DNA of 64,000 bases from Acinetobacter kyonggiensis (GCF_900107285.1 NZ_FNPK01000017.1:1-64000), one strand, 5' to 3'; positions 26,680 through 37,200 are shown, counted from the first letter of the stretch. The notes: generated from the letters alone by a model not told the origin. A program made the numbers and translations.

Positions 26680-26838
26680 TTACACAGTAATGTTCTCAAG
26701 CTTAACATTTTCATCTAACTGAGAATTTTTAGTGCTTTCATCAAGCTGAGCGTTTTTTGGATTTTGCTTCCTATTCTTCATCTTCTTATAGCAATATCCC
26801 GCTGCCACACCTGCACCAATGAGAGCTAACAATTTCAT
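26680..26838 (-). CDS. small single-span membrane protein, 52 residues
   Basis: This frame starts behind GAGGTGAGTG. It reads MKLLALIGAGVAAGYCYKKM (a short hydrophobic, Gly-rich span then Lys), and an imperfect repeat NAQLDESTKNSQLDENVKLE. It resembles YtxH-like membrane-anchored small proteins, though this is not certain. It is in an AT-rich strip with its own terminator. Confidence 0.6.
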   Translation of the reverse strand: MKLLALIGAGVAAGYCYKKMKNRKQNPKNAQLDESTKNSQLDENVKLENITV

Positions 26839-27260
26839 CACTCACCTCAAAACAAAAAACATGGGAATACAAACCCTATCACCCATTCTTATAGCTTTAC
26901 ACCTTAACTTAGATTGTTTTTTGTATGAGATGTGAATCTATATACCGAAGAACAAAAGATGCTCTTACACAGCCATAAATCAACCTAATCCAGTATCATC
27001 TAAAAAGCCTAATTGTCTATCTTGCTATTTTTCATCTTTTGGCAAGGTTGTTTACACGAATCGTGTCTTCTTTGATTTTTAAAGGTCAATCAAGATCTTC
27101 TCCTGCAAATCATTCTGATCACGTTCAAAAAGATCATCTAAACCCTTTCAACCGTCTGGATCAATTCAATCAGAACTGGTTCTAATTTATCATTAAAGAA
27201 TTGATCCAATAGAGATTGCTTGACTACAGTTTTAACTACTCTAAAGGCTGAATCGTCAAA

Positions 27261-27380
27261 GGTTTTGGAAAAACTGGGAATTTAGTGATTATTGCTTGTG
27301 ACGGTGATAAAGCCCCGACTTTCAAAAAATTAATTATTGAATCTAGCAGTAAATATTTAAAACTACTCAACCCTGAATGA
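27261..27380 (+). pseudogene. C-terminal fragment of an S24 (LexA/CI-like) peptidase
   Basis: The frame reads GFGKTGNLVIIACDGDKAPT, FKKLIIESSSKYLKLLNPE and a stop, like the second beta strands and catalytic-Lys strand (FKKLI) of S24 peptidases in phage repressors and UmuD proteins. No start or HTH part remains. The surrounding 26850-27600 has nothing else recognisable except a terminator-like hairpin at 27519-27552. Confidence 0.5.
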
Positions 27381-27599
27381 TATAAAACAATAAATACAAG
27401 TTATTGTATTATATAAATTAATTTCCTGAATTAATACCACACTAACTTGAACTATATCTGAATATTGCTTTAGATTATCATAAAGAGAAATATGAACTCA
27501 CTTATGCCTCATGAAAATAAAACCACCCAATGATGAAATTAGGTGGTTTTTCTATTTAGATGACTTTTATTTTTGAATCATTGACTAATAAACGTTATA

Positions 27600-28058
27600 T
27601 CAGAGTTTCTTCCAAATCATATTGCTAACAGTATTACTATTTTTAGCTTTACCTTGGACTTTTATTTGATCTCCTGAAGCATTTAGACGGGCATCAATAT
27701 TATATACTCGCCCATCCTGTGGGTTGACCCACACTCCTTTGCTGAATTGCTGATTACTGGCATCTGCAACAAGCCCTTTTAGTGCCTCCATTCCAAAAAT
27801 CGGCTGATTTTTCAGTGAACCCTGACATTTGGTACACACTTCAGTCATTGGTGTACCTGGTAAAGGATAGTTTTTAGTAATGACAGCACTATATTGCTGT
27901 GTTTTTGAATTTTTACGGATCACGATATCTGAGATATAATAACCAGTATAGTCATCTATAACCTTCCACGTACCAATTAACGGATCAAAAGGCATAGCAG
28001 ATAATGGATTAATAAGTCCAAGGAGTAGTGCAACAGCACCAATAAATTTAAGGTTCAT
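27600..28058 (-). CDS. DUF2147 exported protein
   Basis: The ATG at 28058 gives a typical signal peptide (MNLKFIGAVALLLGLINPLS, cleavage after AMP); the longer frame to 28106 would add a polar stretch. The mature part shows the DUF2147 pattern: DPLIGTWKVIDDYTGYYISD, VCTKCQGSLKNQPIFGMEAL and KGVWVNPQDGRVYNIDARLN, with the CxxC pair. Function is unknown; an envelope/periplasmic location is predicted. It stands alone in an AT-rich region. Confidence 0.82.
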   Translation of the reverse strand: MNLKFIGAVALLLGLINPLSAMPFDPLIGTWKVIDDYTGYYISDIVIRKNSKTQQYSAVITKNYPLPGTPMTEVCTKCQGSLKNQPIFGMEALKGLVADASNQQFSKGVWVNPQDGRVYNIDARLNASGDQIKVQGKAKNSNTVSNMIWKKL

Positions 28059-28510
28059 AAAAAGATATTTACAATTCAGGGGAAAAAGAAGCACAGTTGT
28101 GCGCAAAGTACGCGAGATTATAACAATTATTTTTTTTACAAAGACAATAATTTCATTAAAATTAAATATATAGTTGATAAATAAATTAAGAGATTAAACA
28201 AAAACTCAAATCAGAATATTAACTTTTTTAGTCAAAATTAGGATTTATTTTGATTATCATACTGTTTAATTACGATCAGGCTAAGACAAGATAAAATATG
28301 GTCTGCAATAATTATTTTTTAGTTTATTTTATTTAATATCAATATCTTATAAACATTAATTCTATATAAAAAGCCTATAACAACACCTCCCTTTAATACT
28401 ATGAATAGTATTAAATCACACAAGGCCCACTTTGGTGGTTTTTTAATATCTTCCACTATTCGTTTCAAACCTGATAAAATTTATACACTGTACAAGAACG
28501 TGGTGAACAT

Positions 28511-28594
28511 ATGAAAATGGAAACAGCTTTCATCTCACTAATCATCGCTATCGTCATAATTATTCTTATTACTATGTACAATAAAAAGCGCTGA
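28511..28594 (+). CDS. 27-residue single-span membrane peptide
   Basis: The frame reads MKMETAFISLIIAIVIIILI then TMYNKKR and a stop. A single hydrophobic helix with a basic end is typical of small regulatory membrane peptides or type I toxins. A GTGGTGA stretch lies upstream. Real existence is plausible, not proven. Nothing else is recognised in 28107-28964. Confidence 0.4.
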   Translation: MKMETAFISLIIAIVIIILITMYNKKR

Positions 28595-28964
28595 TTTAAA
28601 AAATGGAATTTTCAAATCTACTTTGATATGAATTTTCTTTATAATTCTCAATTCAATAAAATCAAAATGATGAGAGAAAAATACTGCCGACTCTACTTCT
28701 TGCACTTCTTATTACAAACTGCTAAAAGCAATGAGAAGAAGTAATGCCATCTGAACCAGTCCAAGTATATGAGTTTGCTAAAACTCAATATTAAGCTATT
28801 ATTTTTAGAATCTTATCCATTTTACTTGCACTATTTTCTTTAATAATATTTGATAAAATAAATCTGGACTCAATTTTTTTGTTTAAAACATGAAAAGTAG
28901 TGCTGGGAAAATACTAAATCATTTTTTTGATATTAATTTTTACTATTAATGGCAGGATAATTAG

Positions 28965-29900
28965 ATGAATAGTGCTGAATTTAAAAACTTCGAAGAAGCT
29001 GGTCAGGCTGTTTTAAAATTTTTATATCAAAAATTTGGTTTTAATTTATGGATGATTACTCGTACCGAGGGTGATGATTGGATTGTGCTTCAAAGTGAAG
29101 ACAATGGATATAACGTTCAACCCGGTCAAGTATTTCGTTGGGCTGACTCTTTCTGTTCACATATGGTACAAGGCAAAGCGCCTAGAATTGCTCCCCGATC
29201 AGAGGATATTCCACTTTATGTTAATGCACCCATAGCTAAGCAAGTAGAGATCAAAGCATATATTGGCCAACCACTTACAAAAGAAGATGGTTCTCTTTTT
29301 GGTACGCTCTGCGCAATTGATCCCAAGCCTCAATCAGAGGCAATAATAAAAGAAGCCGGACTAATTGATCTATTAGGTCAAATGCTAAGTTATATTTTAC
29401 AAGGAGAATTACGAGAAGTTGAACAAATACGTCAACGTGAACGCTTTAAAGAAGAAGCTCTAAATGACTCATTAACGGGATTATTTAACCGAAGAGCGTG
29501 GGATAAGTTGGTCAATTTGGAAGAAGAACGTTGTAAACGCTATGGACATCCTACTGCAATTTTAATGATTGATCTTAATAATTTGAAAACTGTAAACGAT
29601 AGTTTGGGACATACTGCGGGTGATGAACTCATTCAAAAGGCAGCGACGGCTTTAAAAGGTTGTGTACGCAGTAATGATATTGTGGCTCGTTTGGGGGGAG
29701 ATGAATTTGCGATTCTGAGTATTGAAAATAATCAAGTAAATGCAGAAAACTTAGTAAACAGAGTGCTTCAAGTTTTTGCAGAAGCGAATATCAGTGCTGC
29801 TATTGGTCTTGCTATGCGTAATCCTCTTAATGGATTATTAAAGACGCTGCAAGAAGCAGATGAGAAAATGTACGCGCATAAGAAAAAGATTAAGTCTTAA
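28965..29900 (+). CDS. GAF-GGDEF diguanylate cyclase
   Basis: The 311-residue cytoplasmic protein has a GAF sensor domain (about 10-145: FRWADSFCSHMVQGKAPRIA, YIGQPLTKEDGSLFGTLCAI) and a GGDEF domain (about 160-310). The active site ARLGGDEFAIL lies at 241-251 and is intact. The inhibitory I-site RSND (235-238) lies five residues before GGDEF, so product inhibition is expected. It makes cyclic di-GMP from two GTP in response to a small ligand or oxidised signal. No membrane segment. No adjacent effector was found, although the CsgG-like locus is about 22 kb away. Confidence 0.93.
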   Translation: MNSAEFKNFEEAGQAVLKFLYQKFGFNLWMITRTEGDDWIVLQSEDNGYNVQPGQVFRWADSFCSHMVQGKAPRIAPRSEDIPLYVNAPIAKQVEIKAYIGQPLTKEDGSLFGTLCAIDPKPQSEAIIKEAGLIDLLGQMLSYILQGELREVEQIRQRERFKEEALNDSLTGLFNRRAWDKLVNLEEERCKRYGHPTAILMIDLNNLKTVNDSLGHTAGDELIQKAATALKGCVRSNDIVARLGGDEFAILSIENNQVNAENLVNRVLQVFAEANISAAIGLAMRNPLNGLLKTLQEADEKMYAHKKKIKS

Positions 29901-29929
29901 AGCTTCTGAAAAGATTAAACTTTTTAAGT

Positions 29930-30300
29930 AACCCGAATCCTGTTTAAACGGATGCTTCCATAGTTTGAATCATCGGCTTATTTTGATGACAAAAATGTAT
30001 TCAAATCAACAGGTGTTTCCCACATTATAGAAGCATGAGTCAGTACACTTCATACTTGCAGCAATTCATAAAAATAATACTTGGGAGCAATACCTGCTTT
30101 CGAACATTACGTTTTCCTTAACTCAACATGATCTGATAAATCCATACTACTTAATTTCATGATAGACTTTTTAGCAATTGGAAATTTCTTAATCCACTTT
30201 TCAGCAATGCATTTTGTGCTCAAAGTTTTACGTGCTCTAAATGCCAGATAATCTTTGTGGTGGAGCGGATCACTACTCTATATCTTAAAACACCATCTGA
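29930..30300 (-). mobile_element. IS982-like relic with a trapped gene fragment
   Basis: It begins with the AACCCGAATC-type end. On the minus strand, near the end, CHQNKPMIQTMEASV and a stop match the IS982 transposase C-terminus. Inside, another minus-strand frame (about 30118-30250) reads YLAFRARKTLSTKCIAEKWI, KKFPIAKKSIMKLSSMDLSD and HVELRKT, an unrelated gene end that I do not recognise. The whole is inactive. Confidence 0.55.
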
Positions 30301-30467
30301 TTAGTGTTATGGTAAAAATTAGGGGCAAATTTAATCGGGTTAGCACAGCAAAATCGGTGTTCACACAGGTTAAAACGTGTAGTAAGCTATCAATCAAGAT
30401 ATTGTTTTTGATACAAAATTTGTAAATTACTGAAATTTAATATTATTAAGGTTTAAAGGTGTAACTT

Positions 30468-32321
30468 ATGTTGAAGTGGTTTGAAAAACTTGTCGATCCT
30501 TATCCATCTAAAGGTTTAACTGAACCACTTCCAACCCGTTTCTTCCCTTTCGTTTGGCAAGCTGCAACAGGTGTTCGCCCCTATTTATTATTGTTGGTAT
30601 TATGTACTGCTGGAGCTGCGAGCTTTGAAGCAGTACTTTATGCAAAAATTGGTGATTTAGTAAACTGGTTAAGTAAAAGTCAACCTGAAACATTCTTAGC
30701 TGAACATACACAAAATTTGACCCTTTTGACCTGTATTCTTTTTGCCAATATTTTCTTTGCAAGTTTTCAATCAATTATTAAACATCAAATTCTTTACAGC
30801 ACCTTTCCAATGCGCCTGCGCTGGCGCTTTCATAATTTATTACTACAACAAAGTCTGGATTTTTTCCATAATGATTTTGCTGGTCGCTTATCTGCCAAAG
30901 TTATGCAAACTTCGCTTGCAGTACGCGAGTTCTGGGTGATTTTAGGTGACATGCTGGCTTATGTCGTGATCTATTTTGTGACCATTAGCTTTGTATTGGG
31001 CGCAATTTCCCCAATGCTGATTTTGCCTCTGATGCTCTGGTTAGTGTTGTTTATTGCGGCAGCTTGCTTTTTTATTCCTCGTTTAAGCCGAATTTCCAAT
31101 AAACAAGCCGATGCTCGTGCAGTCATGACGGGGCGCGTAACCGATGCTTATACCAACATTCAAACCGTTAAATTATTTGCCCATGCGGGTCATGAAAGCC
31201 AGTATGCCAAAGAGTCTATGCAAGGCTTTATGACCACGGTTTATCAACAAATGCGTTTAGGGGTGCAGTATGAAATCAGCATTAACTTATTGAGTGTGGT
31301 TTTATACGTTGGGGTTTTAGGTACAGCCATTTGGCTTTGGATCAACGGGCAAGCGGAATTGGGGATTATTGCGGCAACAACAGCCATGATCTTAAAACTT
31401 AATAGCATTGCTGAATTTATGATGTGGCAAACATCTGCACTCTTTGAAAATGTTGGAACCATTCAAGATGGCATGAAAACACTGGGTCGCCCTATTAACA
31501 TCCAAGACAAAAAAGATGCTGCCCCATTACAAGTGCCACAAGGTGAAATCAAATTTGAAGATGTCTGCTTTGCTTATAACAATAAAAATGTGATTGATCA
31601 TTTAAATTTAACCATCAAACCGGGTGAAAAAATTGGTATCGTCGGTCGTTCTGGTGCTGGAAAATCGACTTTAATTCAATTATTGTTGCATTTTTATGAG
31701 ATTAACCAAGGTCGTATTTCGATTGATGGTCAAAACATTCAAGATGTAACTCAAGACAGTTTGCGTAAAAGTATTGCCTTGGTGACCCAAGACACCTCTT
31801 TATTACACCGTACCGTGGCTGAAAATATTAAATATGGTCGTCCCGATGCAACAGATGAACAAATGTTTGAAGCTGTTCGCAAAGCCAAAGCAGAAGATTT
31901 TATTCCTCAACTCACCGACTTACGGGGTAAATCGGGTTATGAAGCCTATGTTGGTGAACGCGGTGTAAAGCTCTCTGGTGGACAACGTCAACGCATTGCC
32001 ATCGCACGCGTATTTTTAAAAGATGCACCTATTTTAATTTTAGATGAAGCAACCAGTGCTTTAGACTCTGAGGTTGAAGCTGCAATTCAATCCAGTTTGG
32101 ATGAATTAATGAAAGGAAAAACAGTCATCGCAATTGCACATCGACTTTCAACAATTGCACAAATGGATCGTTTGATTGTATTAGATCAAGGACATATTGC
32201 AGAACAAGGTACGCATGATGAACTGGTCGCACTAGGTGGAATTTATGCCCATTTATGGCAAAGACAAACAGGCAGTTTTTTAATCGAGCAACAAGCTTTG
32301 AAGAAAAAGGAATTGGATTAA
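30468..32321 (+). CDS. ABC exporter, fused permease and ATPase
   Basis: This 617-residue half-transporter has six predicted membrane helices (residues 35-330) and an ATPase domain: Walker A GRSGAGKST at about 393-401, signature LSGGQRQR at 502-509, Walker B ILILDEATS at about 522-530 and an H-loop AIAHRLSTIAQ. It is a type I exporter (MsbA/multidrug-like) for lipids or drugs. The stop overlaps the start of the MaoC gene (TAATG), so the two are translationally coupled and may work on a shared acyl substrate. Confidence 0.92.
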   Translation: MLKWFEKLVDPYPSKGLTEPLPTRFFPFVWQAATGVRPYLLLLVLCTAGAASFEAVLYAKIGDLVNWLSKSQPETFLAEHTQNLTLLTCILFANIFFASFQSIIKHQILYSTFPMRLRWRFHNLLLQQSLDFFHNDFAGRLSAKVMQTSLAVREFWVILGDMLAYVVIYFVTISFVLGAISPMLILPLMLWLVLFIAAACFFIPRLSRISNKQADARAVMTGRVTDAYTNIQTVKLFAHAGHESQYAKESMQGFMTTVYQQMRLGVQYEISINLLSVVLYVGVLGTAIWLWINGQAELGIIAATTAMILKLNSIAEFMMWQTSALFENVGTIQDGMKTLGRPINIQDKKDAAPLQVPQGEIKFEDVCFAYNNKNVIDHLNLTIKPGEKIGIVGRSGAGKSTLIQLLLHFYEINQGRISIDGQNIQDVTQDSLRKSIALVTQDTSLLHRTVAENIKYGRPDATDEQMFEAVRKAKAEDFIPQLTDLRGKSGYEAYVGERGVKLSGGQRQRIAIARVFLKDAPILILDEATSALDSEVEAAIQSSLDELMKGKTVIAIAHRLSTIAQMDRLIVLDQGHIAEQGTHDELVALGGIYAHLWQRQTGSFLIEQQALKKKELD

Positions 32322-32770
32322 TGTTGTATTTAGAAGATATAAAACTGGGTGATTGTTTCATAAGTCGTGAATATGAAATGACATTAGAAGAAATTAAACA
32401 ATTTGCCCATGCTTATGATCCACAAATTTTTCATACCGATGAAGATCAAGCCAAAGCGCATCCTATTTTTCAAGGTATTGCCGCAAGTGGATGGCATACT
32501 TCTGCGGTAACAATGCGCTTATGGACAGAATGTTTTCCTGTCGCTTACGGACTGATTGGTTCAGAATCCAGTATTCGCTGGCCAAGACCAACTCGCCCTA
32601 ACGATAAAATTCATGTTGAAGTTGAAATTATTGCGATTACGCCATCAAAAACCAAAACTGACCGCGCTATCGTGACCTATGTAACGCAAACATTGAATCA
32701 AAATAATGATGTTTTATTACTTTCTACGACAAAAATTGTGGTCTTTAAAAAGGAATTTAAAGCGGCTTAA
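32321..32770 (+). CDS. MaoC-like hot-dog dehydratase
   Basis: Start chosen at the ATG that overlaps the ABC stop; AAGGA lies upstream. The 149-residue protein has the MaoC hot-dog core: LGDCFISREYEMTLEEIKQF, DPQIFHTDEDQAKAHPIFQG (the D-x-x-x-x-H catalytic segment) and IAASGWHTSAVTMRL. Family members hydrate enoyl-CoA or keep acyl dehydratases. The length is typical of single-domain members. The cellular role is uncertain; coupling to the exporter suggests an acyl chain step. Confidence 0.9.
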   Translation: MLYLEDIKLGDCFISREYEMTLEEIKQFAHAYDPQIFHTDEDQAKAHPIFQGIAASGWHTSAVTMRLWTECFPVAYGLIGSESSIRWPRPTRPNDKIHVEVEIIAITPSKTKTDRAIVTYVTQTLNQNNDVLLLSTTKIVVFKKEFKAA

Positions 32771-32880
32771 TTTGAAGACTTTAAAATAATTGTCGAACAA
32801 TTTTAATAGAATACTGTTTCTTTTCATGCCAATATGAAAACCAACAAATAGAAAAACAACGAAAGTGCAATGGATAGCGC

Positions 32881-33909
32881 ATGAAAACGATTTCTCCAAA
32901 ACAAGATCAAGGAATCCCCGGTGTTTACGGTCTGCTCCTCTTAGATGTCGTGTCTCGTTGGGGCTACAATGCTGAAGCATTGTTTACACCCTTTCATTTA
33001 ACCAGTGAGCTATTGGCAGATCCAAATTTTCGCATTCCAACATCGGTTGCAAATGAGTTGGTGAAACATGCATTACGCTTAACAGGAGAACCGACTTTAG
33101 GTTTTCATTTAGGCACGCAAATGCGAATCTCGATTCATGGTTTTATTGGCTATGCCATTATGACTGCACATGATATTACGGATGCTTTGGTGTTAGCCAA
33201 TCGCTTTATTCAGCTCCGTATGCCCTTTTTACAGCTTTATTTTTCCACCTTTGGTGAGAAAGCAACGCTGCAATTACAATGTGATTTTGATATTGAGCCT
33301 TTACGGACGGAAATTACCATTGCTCTGACTTTTGGCATCATCACTATGGCGAAAGCTTTAACAGATTGTGATGATTTATCGGGTGATATAGATTTTGATT
33401 TTGCTCAACCCTCTGGTTTTGAACGCTATATCAATAAGTTTCCATCCCATAACTTCCGTTTTGAACAGCCACATTTATTATCAAGTTTTGATAAAAAATA
33501 CCTCAGTTTTAAAATGGTGAATGCCGACCCAATTGCCAGTCAAATTGCGATTAATCAATGTGAAGCTGAATTGTCTGCATTAGGCGAACGACGACGCCTA
33601 GCCATGCGTGTACGTGACATTTTGACCAAATCAGAACAACATTATTTAAGTATTGAAAATGTCGCAGACCGTTTACATATGTCTGATCGGACTTTAAAAC
33701 GTCAGTTGGCTGCCGAAGGAACTTCTTTTTCAACCTTAGTCGATGAAGTCCGCTATCGTCATGCAACATCGCTCCTTTCACGAACAGATTACACCTTGGA
33801 ACTCATTGCAGATGAACTTGGCTACAGTGATGTTGCCAATTTTAGTCGGGCATTTAAGCGTTGGAGTGGTCGTAGCCCAAGCAATTGGCGTAAAGATCCT
33901 TATTTATAA
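32881..33909 (+). CDS. AraC-family regulator (OruR/ArgR-like arabinose_bd type)
   Basis: The 342-residue protein has an N-terminal ligand-binding domain of the Arabinose_bd type (about 15-210: [40 protein letters not shown]) and a C-terminal AraC double HTH (about 235-340: [60 protein letters not shown]). Such regulators usually control catabolic genes. The nearest neighbour is the MaoC gene 110 bases upstream in the same direction. Effector unknown. Confidence 0.92.
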   Translation: MKTISPKQDQGIPGVYGLLLLDVVSRWGYNAEALFTPFHLTSELLADPNFRIPTSVANELVKHALRLTGEPTLGFHLGTQMRISIHGFIGYAIMTAHDITDALVLANRFIQLRMPFLQLYFSTFGEKATLQLQCDFDIEPLRTEITIALTFGIITMAKALTDCDDLSGDIDFDFAQPSGFERYINKFPSHNFRFEQPHLLSSFDKKYLSFKMVNADPIASQIAINQCEAELSALGERRRLAMRVRDILTKSEQHYLSIENVADRLHMSDRTLKRQLAAEGTSFSTLVDEVRYRHATSLLSRTDYTLELIADELGYSDVANFSRAFKRWSGRSPSNWRKDPYL

Positions 33910-33980
33910 ACTTTCGTTTTGATCAAAAAACATGTATAAAACATGGCAAAAATGATTTGAATATTTTAAAGGAGTCATCA

Positions 33981-34355
33981 ATGAATCATCCTTCAGAGTT
34001 GAAGTATGCAAGTACCCACGAATGGGTCAAAATTGAAGGTGATCTGGTCATTACAGGTATTTCTGACCATGCACAAGACGCATTGGGGGATTTAGTTTAT
34101 GTAGAAATGCCTGAACTCGGTCAGCAAATTACTGCAGGTCAGCAAACTGGTGTGGTCGAATCAGTTAAAACAGCATCCGATATTCATGCGCCTATTTCAG
34201 GTGAAGTGGTTGCAGTGAATTCAAGCCTTGAAGATGATCCAGACTTTGTCAATGATGATCCATATGGTAAGGGCTGGATTTATAAAATTAAGCCAAACGA
34301 TATGGCTGATATTAATCAGTTACTTTCAAGCAGTGAATATGAAGCAGGCTTATAA
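33981..34355 (+). CDS. gcvH: glycine cleavage system H protein
   Basis: The start at 33981 has GGAG at the right spacing; an ATG 24 bases earlier does not. The 124-residue protein ([20 protein letters not shown]) carries the lipoylation site Lys63 in ESVKTASD and the family end EYEAGL. It shuttles the aminomethyl group between the P, T and L proteins of glycine cleavage. No other gcv gene is adjacent, so it is a stand-alone gene. Confidence 0.97.
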   Translation: MNHPSELKYASTHEWVKIEGDLVITGISDHAQDALGDLVYVEMPELGQQITAGQQTGVVESVKTASDIHAPISGEVVAVNSSLEDDPDFVNDDPYGKGWIYKIKPNDMADINQLLSSSEYEAGL

Positions 34356-34372
34356 CCTAAGTCTTCAGCATT

Positions 34373-34402
34373 AAAAATCAGCCTTTATGGCTGATTTTTT
34401 TT
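34373..34402 (+). terminator. gcvH terminator
   Basis: AAAAATCAGCC, TTTAT and GGCTGATTTTT form a strong stem with a T tract, 18 bases past the gcvH stop. The rest of the 34403-34659 gap is AT-rich with nothing recognised. Confidence 0.93.
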
Positions 34403-34659
34403 ATTTATGTAGAAACATAATAATAAATAACTAAAAATCACATTGTGATTTTTTATCAAAAAAAACATTAATCCAACCACATATATAATCAATAATTATT
34501 AAAATACTATACTTTTCAATAAAAATATTCTAAACTTTATAACATCTAACGACTATTTGACTTATCTCTAATCATTACAACAATGATCTTCCTAGCTTAA
34601 GAAGAATTGTTTAATAAGCCTCGTTAGCCGTATATCATTTATGATTATCTAGGTAAGTT

Positions 34660-35838
34660 ATGTCTTCAGAGAATGCCGAACAACTGTGGAATAAATCATT
34701 TATTCTATGTCTAGCCAATAACCTTTTTTTGTTTGTGTTTTATTTTGCACAAACGACTATCTTGCCTATTTATATTTTAAATGAATTACATGGTACGTTA
34801 GCACAAGCGGGTTTAGCCATGACCTTATTCATGGCATCATCCATTGCAGTTCGCCCCTTTAGTGGATTAATCATTGAAAAATTTGGACGTAAAAAAACGC
34901 TCTATGTTTCCGAAGCCTTATTTTGTCTATTCTCTTTTGCCTATTTATTTGCAGATAATCTAACTATTCTCTTGTTCATTCGGTTTTTACATGGCATTTG
35001 GTTTAGTATCTTAACCACTGTGGCCGTCCCGATTGCTCATGACTTTATTCCTGCAAAACGTAAAGGTGAAGGCATGGGATATTTTGTCATGTCGATTAAT
35101 TTAGGGATTGTCCTTGGGCCACTACTCGGTCTTAGTTTAATTCAACCCTTTGCATACACCACAGTTGCAGGAATTCTTGCTGCAATTATTTGCCTCGGTT
35201 TTATTTTTTGCTTCATGATTCCAATTCCAGCAGAAACTAAATCGGCAATCACTCAAATAAAGCGCCGTTTAACGCTGCAAGATTTTGTCGAAAAAAAAGC
35301 ACTCCCTGTTTCAATTATGGCAATGATCGTCTCTTTTTCTTATGCCAGTATTATGTCGTTTATTTCAACATTTGCGGAATCAAAAAATTTACTGCCCTAC
35401 GCCAGTTTATTTTTTGTGGTCTTTGCAATTTCAATGATGAGCCTACGACCAATTACAGGGAAAATTTATGATCGAAAAGGTGCAAATTATGTGGTTTATC
35501 CTGCTATTGCCCTGTTCTCAATTGGACTGATCATTTTAAGTCAAATAAATTCAGTCGCTGGTTTGATGATTGCTGCAATATTTGTCGGAATGGGTTTTGG
35601 TTCAGCTCAACCTTGTTTACAAACCCTTTCTATTCAGCGTTCAGCGAAAAATCGAATTGGACATGCAACATCTACTTTTTTTACCTGTTATGACTTAGGT
35701 ATTGCACTTGGATCAATTTTATTGGGTCTTGTGATTGTTCAGCACAGCTATAGCTTTGCATATTTACTTTGTGCATTTATTACCGCATTAAGCTTAGTAT
35801 TTTATAAATTATATGTAGATCAACCGAAAGCATCTTAA
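34660..35838 (+). CDS. MFS transporter
   Basis: The 392-residue protein has twelve predicted membrane helices. The A-like motif GLIIEKFGRKKTLYVSEALF (about 66-85) and its second-half echo GKIYDRKGANYVVYP (about 268-282) are typical of drug:H+ antiporter/efflux MFS carriers. A motif IAHDFIPAKRKGEGMGYFVM with NLGIVLGPLLG (antiporter motif C-like, residues 149-160) supports export. Substrate unknown. It stands alone, without an adjacent regulator. Confidence 0.88.
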   Translation: MSSENAEQLWNKSFILCLANNLFLFVFYFAQTTILPIYILNELHGTLAQAGLAMTLFMASSIAVRPFSGLIIEKFGRKKTLYVSEALFCLFSFAYLFADNLTILLFIRFLHGIWFSILTTVAVPIAHDFIPAKRKGEGMGYFVMSINLGIVLGPLLGLSLIQPFAYTTVAGILAAIICLGFIFCFMIPIPAETKSAITQIKRRLTLQDFVEKKALPVSIMAMIVSFSYASIMSFISTFAESKNLLPYASLFFVVFAISMMSLRPITGKIYDRKGANYVVYPAIALFSIGLIILSQINSVAGLMIAAIFVGMGFGSAQPCLQTLSIQRSAKNRIGHATSTFFTCYDLGIALGSILLGLVIVQHSYSFAYLLCAFITALSLVFYKLYVDQPKAS

Positions 35839-36000
35839 TCATGTAAAGTCATGATCGTGCGGATGAAGTCGACTTATTGCAAACAATTGAACATTTTTAG
35901 TGTCTTAAATTGCTTCATCTCGAAGTCTAAATAAACTGGGCATGATCCAAGATTTGAATTATGCCCATTCAATAAACTAACACACTAAAAAATTTATTTT

Positions 36001-37200
36001 TTAACTGGAAGTCACAGGTTCCTGTTTCGTATCGCTTTCATCGGCATCACCCTCTTGTTGCATGCTAAATGATGAAGCTGGAGTTACAGCGGCTTGATCT
36101 GATCGGGTACTTTTTAATTTAATCTGTAAACGTAATTCATTCATAGAGTCAGCATTACGTAACGCTTCTTCATAACTGATTGAACCCTCATTATAAAGAT
36201 CAAATAAAGCCTGATCGAAAGTTTGCATACCCAGTTCGCGTGACTTTTTCATGATTTCTTTAAGTTCATGAAGCTGACCTTTAAGAATATTATCACCAAT
36301 CAATGGTGTATTGAGCAAAATTTCAATGGCTGCACGACGTCCACGACCATCTTGAGTACGGACTAACCGCTGAGAAATAATCGCTTTCATATTTGAAGAT
36401 AAATCCATCAATAATTGATTTTTTCGTTCTTCAGGGAAAAAGTTAATGATTCGATCTAGTGCTTGATTGGCATTATTGGCATGCAAAGTACCTAAACATA
36501 AATGCCCTGTTTCAGCAAATGCAATAGCGTGTTCCATGGTTTCAGTATCACGGATTTCGCCAATCAAAATTACATCAGGTGCTTGGCGTAAAGTATTTTT
36601 CAAAGCATTGTGCCATGAATGACTATCGACGCCCACTTCGCGGTGGGTAATCATCGACTTCTTATGTTTATGCACATATTCAACTGGATCTTCAACCGTA
36701 ATAATATGCCCTGCTGAATTTTCATTACGATGATCAATCATGGCTGCTAAAGATGTGGATTTACCCGAACCTGTTGCACCAACAACTAAAATTAAGCCCC
36801 TTTTTGCCATCATCACATCTTTGAGTGATTCAGGTAATTTTAACTGGGCAAAATTTGGAATTTCTGCGGTAATGGTACGAATCACCATACCCACTTGTAA
36901 TTGTTGTTGGAACACATTAATACGAAAACGTGAAACATTGGGAACACTAATGGCAAAATTACACTCAAGTTCTTTTTCAAATTCCTGTCTTTGAGTCTCA
37001 TTCATTAAACTATAGGCAAATAATTTTGTTTTATCGGCAGTTAAAGCCTGTTGCCCAATAGGTTTCATCAATCCTTGGTGTTTAATACTCGGTGGAAAAT
37101 CTGCTGAAATAAATAAGTCAGATCCGCCATATTCCACAACTTTGGTCAGCATATGAAATATTATTTTACGCGCTTCTTCCAATAATTCGGCACTGTACAT
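36001..37200 (-). CDS. pilU: type IV pilus retraction ATPase PilU
   Basis: The start at 37200 has GGGGAAGAGT upstream; four residues more are possible to 37212. The 399-residue protein is a PilT/PilU ATPase: Walker A VGATGSGKSTSLAAM (about 140-154), Asp box EDPVEYVHKHKKSMITHREV, Walker B PDVILIGEIRDTE and His box HLCLGTLHANNANQ. PilU assists PilT in pilus retraction and twitching. The C-terminal tail is acidic and longer than PilT. No pilT lies next to it here; aroG is upstream instead. Confidence 0.9.
   Translation of the reverse strand: MYSAELLEEARKIIFHMLTKVVEYGGSDLFISADFPPSIKHQGLMKPIGQQALTADKTKLFAYSLMNETQRQEFEKELECNFAISVPNVSRFRINVFQQQLQVGMVIRTITAEIPNFAQLKLPESLKDVMMAKRGLILVVGATGSGKSTSLAAMIDHRNENSAGHIITVEDPVEYVHKHKKSMITHREVGVDSHSWHNALKNTLRQAPDVILIGEIRDTETMEHAIAFAETGHLCLGTLHANNANQALDRIINFFPEERKNQLLMDLSSNMKAIISQRLVRTQDGRGRRAAIEILLNTPLIGDNILKGQLHELKEIMKKSRELGMQTFDQALFDLYNEGSISYEEALRNADSMNELRLQIKLKSTRSDQAAVTPASSFSMQQEGDADESDTKQEPVTSS

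Noticed and set aside
32255-32321. Longer start of the MaoC gene
   Set aside because: It would overlap the ABC gene by 67 bases and lacks a ribosome site; the TAATG overlap start is better.
33910-33980. Glycine riboswitch before gcvH
   Set aside because: The gap is too short and no tandem aptamer-like conserved helices are visible.
33957-33981. Longer start of gcvH
   Set aside because: The eight extra residues are not in the family; GGAG is placed for the ATG at 33981.
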